This document shows positions 34,001-46,000 of a DNA stretch of 64,000 nucleotides, in pieces. Position 1 is the first letter of the stretch. Each line of letters begins with the position of its first letter. Source of the stretch: Tretioscincus oriximinensis (taxonomy: Eukaryota > Chordata > Lepidosauria > Squamata > Gymnophthalmidae); NCBI GenBank assembly GCA_022410635.1, contig JAJVDF010000246.1:510636-574635 (forward strand), written 5' to 3'. Both the position numbers and the translations under genes were made by a program. Under the pieces are notes generated by a model. The model ran no database searches. It worked only from the letters and a program-made list of their open reading frames with translations, and was not told where the DNA came from.

Positions 34001-37000
34001 AATGTAGACAAATTCATAGGAAGGAATGGCAAGCAGTGGCAGTGTAAGCCTTTTATAACTTAAAGACGCAGTTCCTGACAAACTGTAACTAACTATCAGC
34101 TTCCTGTTTCTCTACTATCTGAAAAATTTCTTTTATGGTTCTTAGTTGTATTTCTGCCTGCTTTTCTATGCCATTTTTCCCCACAATGACAAGTACTTAT
34201 TATAAAAACTTGGATGCCAATAGCTTCACAAAACTGGAGATAGCAGCAGCAGCCCAAATGTGAAAAAAGTGAAACAGAGCTGGTGTTGTGCTGGAAGCAA
34301 GGTCTGCTGGGAAGTGTAGTCAAAGCAGCAGACACCTGTTATCCTCTGGCTGCGTGGGGCCTTTCCTTACGGACTACAACTCTCAGCCGGCACCGCAGCT
34401 AGCCCTGGAAGGGACAGATGCCTCTTTAACCAAAGTGTGCTCAGTCCCACCCATAGAAAAAGAATTCTGCTTACAGGAAGGTGTCTCAGGGACCTGTCTA
34501 TACAAGATTCATCTAGCCCAACAAAAAATCCATATTGTTCATTTACATTACTTACCTATCATTTTATAACAGTCCTCTGAAGTATACAGTGGAAACAACA
34601 AATCGATCTATATTAAAGTACATATAATTTTATAGATGTCAAACATAGTGTTTACTGGAAAAGCAGCAAGTGTATCTATTACAAGCGATTGTCAAGGCAA
34701 GACCTAAAGAGAAACTGAAAAGGTTTATCATTGTTTCCTTCTCTGTAGAATAGTGCCATCTAGTGGCCGAGATTCATTCCTGTGCCTTATTCACATGATT
34801 GGCTTTGCAGAAGAACTTGTAGCCAGGAGCCCTGTGTTTTCTGAATGTGCCCAAATTCTTCTGATTTTTGAAAAGTGAACTCTTATTTGTCGTATTTACA
34901 GGCTTGCTCACGAATGAGCTCTTCCTTTGTGATGTTTAAATTGGGCCTTTTCAAAATCTGCCATAATGAAAACTTGTGGTGAAACAAATTGCCTGGAAAG
35001 CAGAGGGTCTCTTCTTTGGCCTCCAGTATCTCTCCGGAGGACGATATTAGCAAATCACCCCTGTTATACCTGAAAACCTTTTCGATGTGTTTACCAGGAG
35101 TACCATGACAATAGCCAAAGCACAGCAAAAATAAAAAGTCTCAGAAGTCTGTCTCTTAAATTAGGTCATAATGTATGTGGGGCCTTTATAATGACTTCCT
35201 TTAATGATAGTTGAAAGTGTTGATTTTAAAAGACTCATTATGGGAATTTTTGCTATTTTAAATCCTAAAAGATGGTGTTGCATTCACTAGGCCAACAAAA
35301 TCAGAAAAGAACAACTGCGAGTTTGATCAGACAGCGATTGTAAGCAGTAGTCAAGCAACTCCATTGTTTGGATAGTGTTGGCTTGAGGAAAGATACTTTC
35401 AGCAATTCTTATAGGAAAGCAGGTGTCCACAAAGCAGCAAACTAGCACAAATCCCAAGCTTTTGATTTTCCACGGAACAGTAGTCTGAAGAACCAGACGT
35501 GTCTATGAAGGCTCATGCTTCCTACCTTTCTCCTGTTAGTCTCCAAGTGATACAAGCCCCCTTGTTGGACTTTCTGAACTAAGGATAGCACAGCTGTTTG
35601 TCTGAAATCAACGTATAAAGAAGCTACGTTTTCAAAAGCAGAAGTTGAGAGTGAAAATTATGAGTTAATAGTGCAATTTAAATTGTTTTTTATACTTCAC
35701 ATAGTGACAATTTTGGTAGTTGCAATTTCATGTTTGGACAACTGGTCATGTTTAGCTGTGTGGTAGTAATAAACTCTACACTATATTATTAAAAATGCCT
35801 CCCTTGCTATTTTTATATAATCACAGTTCTGTTGTTCCCATTACAGGTATTGATTATAAAACCACAACAATTTTGTTAGATGGCAGGAGAGTCAAATTGG
35901 AACTATGGTAAGTTTGCATTATTAGCATCTTCTTTTCCTACTCATTTTAAAATTACAATGCCATAAAGAAGTAAGTTAAATGATAATAATCTGTTAGTGG
36001 AAGATAATAGATATTTAATGCAGCTCATGTGCTGGAAAGCCATGACAATAACAATCTTGATGTGATGGGAAGGTGAAAAATAGACAATTAACATTAGATT
36101 TCTTTTTTCTCATTAAAGCATCGTACGTTAGTAATTCAACTAAATAGTCCAGCCAGAGATGGAAACTCCAGATATTTTTATTCTTCCAATTTAGCGGTTG
36201 TTATTAGAGCAGCCCAAATACATCTTTGTAAAACATACATTGATTTAAAAGGCAGATTCAATACATGAATATTACCTAGTATCAAAAAGGAAAGAGTTTT
36301 AGGAACTACTATATTCAATATGAACTGTATCTCGTCTACAACAAGATCCCAAAAAGACAATATGTGTTGACAGTACAGCCACATATGACAAAAGGATCCT
36401 TTTACTACACACCCATGCCAACATAATGGCGATGTGCCTCCCATATGAGAAAGTTGGGCTGGTGTTCTATACCACCTAGATATAATCTTGATATTTATCT
36501 CCTTAAATTTGGAATTTTTAATAGTTTTATTATTGCGTATAATAATGGCCCACTCTGTATCTGTAATTAGGGTGTCTTGTTGCCATCTTCTCAGTAGTAC
36601 TTGGTTGTTATTATATTTAGATTTTACTATAATATCGTAAAGTCCCCCCACTAAATGGGGTGTTCCAAGAATTTTTTTGTGTAAGATTTCTTCAAATGTT
36701 GATTTCGGTAATGCCATACTGGCTCTAATGTTTTGCCTATTTATACGCGTAAGTACAGCCACTTCTCCCAAGCAGTTATTTCGTTGTGGGTTCACTGCTC
36801 TAATTTGTGCCAGATTTTTGGGATTTCCGATCGAGTCAAACAGAGCATGTAACTTCTTAAATGGAAACCCAGATTCATGTTGTTCAGTATATGACGAATG
36901 AAAGTATTATATACACACTTTGCAATGAAAACTAATTAAAAAAAAGATAATTGCATGGATGAGAGGGCAACAAAGCAATAAATGCACTTCTAACTTAGAA

Positions 37001-40000
37001 CACCAATTAAACCTATCATGGAATCCTAGAGTTGGAAAGGACCTCCAGGGTCATGTGGTCCAACCCCCTGCTCAATGCAGAATTCACTAAGCCATCCCAA
37101 ATAGAGGGCTGCCCAGCTTCTGAACACGGCCAGCTGACGAGAACTTGCCATCTCCTGTGGCAACCTGTTTCACTGATTCATCACCCTTACTACCAGAAAG
37201 TTTTTTCCTGATATTTAATCTACATATATTTCTGTGCAGTTTCATCCCATTGTTTCTGGCCCTTCCTTGTGCCAATGAAAACAAAGTTGATCTTTCTGCT
37301 CTGTGACAGCCCTTCAGGTATTTGTAGGCAACTAATGCTAGGTCTCCTCTGTAAGCCTTCTCTTTTATAGACTAAACATCCCTAGATCCTTTAACCGCTC
37401 NTCATAGATANGATTTAAACTGATGAAGAAGACCAAAAGCTTTCTGAAACAGATCAGGAAAAGGATNTTGTGATCCTGGTGGACAATTCAAGGAAGTGTG
37501 TCTACTCAGCCCACAGCAGCAGTGTACAAAGCAAAATACATGCTAATTAAAATGCTATTAGCAAATAAACCAATATGGATAATTGTGATCCTGATTCCAG
37601 TATTTAAAATAAAGTTTAATGTGAAAAAGATTACACAGAACTCTATTGCATCGAACTAGAACCACGGATTATTCTATGACAAGACTGGGCAAAAGTGTTA
37701 CAACTAACAATGGGAAGTGTTTTTCTTTCACCCAACATAAGAACATAAGAACATAAGAAGAGCCATACTGGATCAGGCCACAGCCCATCGAGTCCAGCAT
37801 TCTGTGTCACACAGAGGCACACCAGATGCACCTGGGCAGTCCGAACAGAGGAAAGCAAAATATGCTGCTCCTGTTCGTGACTCCCTGCAAATGGTATTTC
37901 AAGAGTCCTGCCTGTTGCTCCATCCCGGAGGCTACATCCAGACAACTATNTTAGTATCCATTTATACCCTTAGTGTCCATAAACCTGTCTAGTCCTGTCT
38001 TGAAACTATCCAAGCTGTTAGCTACCACTACCTCTTCAGGAAGTAAATTCCACAGGCCNATGACCCTCTGGGTGAAAAAATACTTTCCTTTGTCTGTTCT
38101 CACTTTTCTACCCAACAGTTTTAAGGAGTGCCCTCTGGTCCTTGTGTTGTGTGATAGAGAAAACATTTTTTCTCTATTCACNCTGTCGATCCCATGCATG
38201 ATTTTGTACACTTCAATCAGATCACCCCTCAAACGTCTCCTTTCAAGGCTGAAGAGGCCCAGACGTTGCAGCCTTGCTTCGTAAGGGAGGTGCTCCAGAC
38301 CCTTGATCATTAATATCTGATGACTGTGCCCAACCTGGGACTCCTGGTGTCCAAACTGAGCCAGGTGTATCAATAGCTACTAAAAGAGATGCCCAAAAGC
38401 AATTGGTTGGCCACTTTGTGAGACAAAATGCTGGAGTAGTGTTTCTCTTATGTTTATATTTTTATAATACATGAAATAAAAATATAGAAGGCTATCTGCT
38501 TTCTTTGCCATTTCATCTTATCTTTCTTCTTGATTTTCAACTGTTATTGCAAATATAATATATTGTTATCTTATCCATTGTATTTTATTATACTTCACTT
38601 TCCATTTCATATTTCATCAACAATTTGTACATTTTAGCAATTACACCATTGCTAAGATTTTCTAGGCGCTGTTTAAACTTCTGTCCATTTTTAGAATAGA
38701 ACACATAAGCGAAGTGAATAGTAATTTTCTTTCCACATTATCCCAGAGCAAGGGTGGGTTTTCTGAGTTAGGGAATGCTGAAAGAAAAGCTTGTCGCTTT
38801 GCTGAAGTATTCTCTCACTCTGAATGCGGACTGAAACTGAATTAAAACTTAAGTATAATAATGTATTCGCTTATGTTTTTCTAGTTGTCTATTCATCAAG
38901 TTATTTTTTAGTCTGCCAACTTAGGAGGATCCTTTGGGTTATTGCAGAAATTTACAAATATGCTTCTGTCATATTTCACACATAATCATAATTTACTCAC
39001 TATTTTTGTCACTGTGCCCTTTTATCTTGGCAACTTCTCTTTCTTTATTTCAGAGTATGCCTGTTTTCTATTTTATTGTTTATATTTGTAACCATATTTT
39101 AATATTTTACTCTTGTTGTAGTGTGCTTCTGTTTCAATTTCCTTCAAAATATTAGCACAGAAAGGATCTGTCTCCTAAGCTTTTTTAGTGGCCATGCCTT
39201 TTGGCTGTTTCCTTTGGCTGAATAGTGCTTATCATTTTGAGTACTGTAACAATATGTCAAACTGTGTTTCCCAGATACTGGCTACAGGAAGTCAGAGTAG
39301 GTTGCTGAATCAAGTCACAGGTATATAGTACAGCACCCAGGCTTACACTGTAGCCCATCAGCTCCTTCTGGATGGCAGTGGCCCCTTTCCCCGCAAATGA
39401 CATCCTGCCTATTTCTTTGGCGGCAACATTTAGTCATTCATTGGTTCATCTGCATTTCTTTGCTAAACTATCCAGGCTGGTTACTGTCACCACTTTTAGT
39501 AATAAATTCCATAAACTGGCGACTGAAAAAGGAAATCCCTTTCTCAGTCAAATCTCTCCTGCCCNTTTTTAATATCCAAGTTATTATTTATTTATTTTAA
39601 TTATTTGTACTTATACCCGCCCTATACCCAAAGGTCTCAGGGCAGCCAACCATAGGGTGGTGCACATAGCTTTTTGTTGCTTTCTCCACAACAGACATCC
39701 TGTGAAGTAGGCAGGGCTGAGAGAGTTCTAAAGAACTGTGACTGGCCAGTTGGCTTTCATGGAGGAGTGGGGAATCGAACTGGGAGACTCCCAGATGTAT
39801 ATATATAATCATATGGCAGGAAAAAGGTAGAGGGATTTTAATATATTATAAATATATTATATATATTTATTATAATAAATATATATAATATATTTATAAT
39901 ATATTATAATATATTATAAATCCCTCTAACTTTTCCCCGCCATATGATAATTTTAAGTCAGCCAAAACTACCTTTCAAGGCTGAGGAGGCCTACATATTC

Positions 40001-43000
40001 CAGCCTGATTTTGTAAGGGAGTTGTTCTAGCACCTTGATCAAGCAGGATACTCCATAGAAATATGGCTGTTAGACAGAAGACCTTGAATCCATGTCCTTG
40101 TGGGTCTACGGTCAAGAAACCTGTATGCTTGAGAATAATGTGGAAACTCATTAGTTACTGACTGCGTTACACAAAATATCTGATCTCTTTGGGAAATTTG
40201 ATATAGAAGAAATAAGAACAAGGAACATTCCTGCTGCTTGTTATGTGCTCTTTCCATGCACAGTGGGACTCAGGACACACAACGTGCCCTGGGGCCAACC
40301 TGACCACAGCTTGCATTTCAGTAGGTGCTTGCTTAGGTCAGCACAGCCCTTTGCTTAACATCACAGAAGTCTGGTGATGCCCCTTAGTGTGCAGCAACAT
40401 TTTAATACATCCAAAGGCGTGACTTGGATCTACACACAGGTTCTGAGGCAGCAGCTGGTGTCCTTAATGTGCCCTGTGACTGTTTACTACAGAACACATT
40501 GTACTCCCAAAGGCCTCCTGGTGAATTGTTGTTCTCTGGAGTAGTTGTTGATTATCAACCCCAAACACATGATCTCTAGCCAAAACAGAAGACTTTGTTT
40601 TACTCCAACTGTTTTATACGGTATGGATGCTAGACAACACAGAAGGACTTCTCCTGCTATATTATGTANAAGGAAAAGCTCAAGGTGATCTTGCAGATAA
40701 GCTTTAGAAGGAGCTCTGAATTCCAATTTACTTTGTATCAGTAAGGCTTTAGATCTGGAATCCTCTTTCCAATCTGGTCCTGTGGTTAGAATGTTAGACT
40801 TCTAACTGGTAATAAGAAACTACATTATTTACATATTTGATGGATATTTTTATAAAAGCACAGTATTCTTAAAGAAGCAAAACTTTGAAAACATATAGAA
40901 TATAATAGGATAAAAAAAGATGAAGTTTCACTGGAAATTTAACAGGCTAAATAGATTTATCCTATACTAAGGACCTGTGGTAATGATAAAGATTTAGAAG
41001 TGAGAAGATCCCATTTAATGAATTTATTTATTATGGCCGTGTACCAGAATTACAGTGCATCCACAATTAAATCAGAGAATGTATAATTAAAGGCTATAAA
41101 TTTGTGTATAATTTGCTACACAATACTGATGATAAACATTGAGCAAATCTCTTTGTAAAAGTGTGAGCACGCTCCAAATCTACCCCCGCAAAATGCTATG
41201 AGAATCCTGAAGCTTCCTATATCAGTATCACTTGAATGCATGTTTTTCATTTTAGGGATACATCTGGACAAGGAAGATTTTGTACCATTTTCCGCTCCTA
41301 CTCCAGAGGAGCTCAGGTAAACATATTTCTGTTGCTGATTTTCATCATCCGTATTGAGTTAGATCTTTGTTAGGTAAGGCCAGTCTAATAAGCGACTTCA
41401 GACCATGCTGATTTGCTGTTGCATGTTTACCGGGCTCCTAGGAATGGGTTGGGTGCAATTCACCCCATAGGCTCAGGTGCTTGCACATGAATGGCCGACT
41501 GAACTAAGCCCCTTCTAAGCCAACTTTTAAAAAATATTGGGGTTGGGGACGCTCCACTGGACGGGGCCATATCAGTGCCACAAGCCGGATCAAAGGGTTT
41601 AGTGGCCCGCTACTGGTCCATGGGGCGTAGTTTGCCCATCCCTGCTATAAAACATGATGTGTTTTGCTCTCACTCTATGAGCTTTATACCAAAAGGACAG
41701 ACTTCTGCATTTACATTTTTCGTTTTTCCAAGCCAAGCTTAGAGTAATGGCCAGCAGTGTGAAAGCTGCAAATAATAGACAAACATTCACTTTCTTACTT
41801 GCAACATAGGAAAATATTGAACTCCGAAAACTGCNAGCCATAAAAACACCATTTGGGTTAGCAGAAACCAGTAGGTTCTGCTTCATTAATGCTTGTAAAA
41901 ATGAAATAATTTCAGCAGGTGTGGCTCAAAATGTCAGCCCCTTCTGAAACTTCCTTTTCCACACATCCATTAAAGATGTAGCACGCTGTCCTTTCCGCTC
42001 TTCTTTTTTTGGAACCTTAGCAAGCATTGTTAACTATGAAGATCCTGTATGTCCTTGAAGATTATCATTGTCTTAATTCAGATACCTGTTTTTCCTGTAA
42101 TGCAGATCAGCAAAATTCTTTGCTTCATATCTTTTGCCGGAAGTGTCTCTCGCAACACAAATATAGATGGAAATACACTTTCTGTACCTGAGTATTGTGC
42201 ATGACTTTAAAGCAACTTTATAGGAGGCTATTATAGAAAGTTCCAATTAAATACCTGTTTTTCTGTCTCCTGCAGGGAATCCTCTTAGTGTACGATATTA
42301 CCAATCGCTGGTCTTTTGATGGAATAGATCGGTGGATTAAAGAAATAGATGAGGTAAGATTGACAACAGGAGAACCTAAAGAGACTGTGAATTCAAATCC
42401 AAACCTGGCTCCCTGGATGATTTTGATTCATTCACTGCCTTCCAGCTGAACCTCCCTTATAATACTATACAAACAATTGAAAAATAACATGCGCTTTTGG
42501 GTTTTTTTAAACAAAGGGTAAGATAGACAACCATGGACTANCTCTGTTGTTTCTCCATTCAGTGCATTGCTAGGATCCTTCAACTGTTGTTTGTGACAAT
42601 TTTCCACTTAGGTGCTGTTATTTCCTGCTTCTGAAAGGTTTCTGTTGTATATTGTGGAATCAGTTTGGCTTTGGGAATAAAAGAGAATCTGCTGAAAGCA
42701 TTTTTTAAAAATCCTGCTTCTCACTATGTCTAAGGAAATCCTACTGGGTGTAGTTAATAGCTTAAAGAAATCTTCATTAAGGAAACGGATGTGTCCTCTT
42801 TCCTAATGACGGTGTTCATCTTAAAAATGAGATAATTTGTTCTAGCATATATTAAGTTCGCCTGTGAAAAGGTAAACCTAAAACTGTTGAAAAAGCGCAT
42901 GCTAATTAATCAGTCTTGAAAAACGAGCAGAACTAAACGCAGAAGTTTAGCACTAAGATGGCTGTTATTCTGTTTCTTCATTTCCTTTGTGGTTTAGGTT

Positions 43001-46000
43001 CTGGCATCTGGCTTTCACTCCATTATTGTCTTAAACAGGCACATTTTAGAAAATGGCCTGAAACATAGCTAGTGCCTTTGTGTCATAAATAGTGGATGCT
43101 GATTCCTTGTCGATCACATGCATCAGTGAGTTGCTAAATCAATCAAGCCATTAGAAGTGCTAAATGTACAGGATACTGTATATACTCGAGTATAAGTAGT
43201 TTTTCAACACATTTTTTATGCTGAAAAAAGCACCCTTGACTTATACTTGGGTGCAGTGTGGGTGTTCTCCAATCTCTTCCACTCCCCTGGAACCGCCTCA
43301 GCCTCCTCTGTGCTCGCCTTTTCCCTCAGCCACAGGTTGGACTACACGTCCCAGCATGCTCCAGTGTCTTCCCTCCTCAAGCTTGCGCAGTTGTACATGG
43401 ACAGCTGCTACTGCCTTTGCTGCCTCCCTCTGGTCTGAGGTGGGTTTCAGTAGTGCCTCCAGTGCGCAGATGCCGGATAAGAGTGTGGCAGCGGCAGCAG
43501 AGGTCATCATCATCTCATATCTATCCAGCGAGACGAGAGCGCTGTAGTACCAGAGCCTCCCTGATGCCGGCATCCTTTACGTGTGCCTGATCATCCCAGG
43601 CTTGGGGCCCAAGAAGTGGATGCCAAGGGGCCCACAGGAACCTCCAGCACATGGCCCTGAGGACTGCATGGCCCCACATGAGGCTGCAGACCCCAGAGGA
43701 TGGCGGATATCTTGGATGGGCACAGGGGAGGCGCTGGGTTTCTTTCCTTCCTTCGTCTCCCCTGCTGCATTTCCCACCCTAGGCTTATACTCAAGTCAGT
43801 ATGTTTTCCCAGTTTTTTTTGTGTGTGTATGGTAGAATTAGGTGCCTCGGCTTATATTCGGGTTGATTTATACTTGAGTATATGCAAGTAATTTGTACTC
43901 TCTGACTTGACATAGAAGTGATATATTTTTAATGAAGTGTATTGTCTTAAAGCATGCTCCTGGTGTACCTCGCATCTTGGTTGGCAACCGGCTTCACCTA
44001 GCCTTCAAGAGGCAAGTGCCAACAGAGCAAGCCCGTTCCTATGCTGAGAAAAATTGCATGACGTTCTTTGAGGTCAGCCCACTGTGCAACTTCAACGTTA
44101 TCGAGTCTTTCACTGAACTCTCTCGCATTGTGCTGATGAGGCACGGCATGGAGAAGATTTGGAGGCCCAACAGAGGTAAATAATCACCCTTTCTCTTGCT
44201 CCTTTTTTTAGGGTTTTTTTTTGCGTTTAAAACATTTTATTGAAGGTTTATACAGTATATATAATAATAAAACACATACAAGTTCTCCTTTAAAATGTTT
44301 CAAACAATTCCCCGCCCAACTAAATTCAACAAAAAAAACCCNTCCCCACCCCCTGGATATAAAATATAACTCACATTTTTGGCTAGTAGTGTTTAAATTC
44401 AAAAAAATAGTCTGAATCTTAAGTTTAGATAATTTCTAAATAATTTTTTACCGCCAATCATTTTTGCATGATAAATTCTGCAATTTATCCATATTATTTA
44501 TTCTACAATTAGACATTTCAGTAGCAATCACATAGATTATGTATCCATACATTTTTGCATTGTCCATATTGTACAATCCTTCCACCTACATACGAGAGCA
44601 GTTTGAGTGCATGCTAATACATATCAATCACTCCTCTTAAAGTAACAGGTCTAGCAGTATTCAAGTCTTATAGGACTAGACAGGTTTATGGACACCAAGG
44701 GTATAAATGGGTCCTAGGATGGATGTCTGGATGCTGCATCCGGGATGGAGCAACAAGCAGGACTCCTGAGATACCATTTGCAGGGAGTCATGAACAGGAG
44801 CATATTTTGCTTTCCTCTTTTCAGGCTGCCCAGGGGGCATCTGGTGGGCCTCTGCGTGAGACAGAAGGCTGCACTAGATGGGCTGTGGCCCGATCCAGCA
44901 TGGATCTTCTTATGTTCTTACCTAATTTATTTCATATGTTCTTAGTGACCTTATTGCAGCATGGTATGAGACCTTTGAGTATGTAATGAGAAATAGATAC
45001 ATGTAGACATCACTCATATTTTGCAAAAAAATTGAAACCAGCCCCTTAGGTAAAACCTGAAGCCCCTGTTGCTTAATCCTTCTCAAATAAGAGGTTCTTG
45101 ACTTCTTTGAGCATCAGAAACCTCTTCAGGTGGAGACAGGTTTTGAAGGTACTGTTGGGACAATGAGACACATTCATGATGTCATTGATTTGCCAACCAC
45201 ACTGCTGTCCATGTGAGAGAGATGTTCCCTGGCATGGCTAAAAGGTCTTCCTCATGATCAGCTCCGGATTATCTCAACAAAGGTGCCAGATCACATTATT
45301 GATCTATTTTCTGCTTCTCGAATGGCCTGAATACTAAATGAGTAACATTTGCCTTTCTGTCGTTATCGACAGAAATCCTGAGTGTTCTGGGAGAATTTCC
45401 AGACGCCAGAGCTGGTCATTCTGTCAAGCCTCTCTTGGAGTTACGAAATAATGAAACACAACGGGACATCAACACAGTTGCTCCATGGGGTCTTCTTTAC
45501 TGCTGTGAACTCCCCCTTTATTTTCTGAAGAGCTTAAAAAAATAAAACAGACTAGGAGCCTATTAGAGCGTGAGCAGAAGGATGTGCTGCATCTTCAAGA
45601 AACTCAGCAGAACTTTTCAGATACATCTACAGAAGAGTAGCTGTCTTTTGCAGTTTTTCCCCCAAGCTTGCCCTTCTCAGTCAAGTATTCCAGTTTTCCC
45701 ATATTAGATTCCTAGAACTGCCATCTAGAACTTATCTTCAGTCGCCTTTTTGCACAGATTAGATCGGGCGTTATATTTTCTTTCAGTAGGTACATTTGTT
45801 GAAAAATCCTACTATTTCCCCACTTCAAGGCCCTGAAATATTCCTCAGTAATGGAATGAATTAGATGCTTCCGAGTTCCCACCAACCCTAAGTACCCGTC
45901 TTTCCCCTTGCAATGCAAGTAGAGTATTGTATGAATATATAATAAACCATATAGCAGTAGAAATAGCTAATCGTACAATTAATCAAATACAGAAAAAAAT

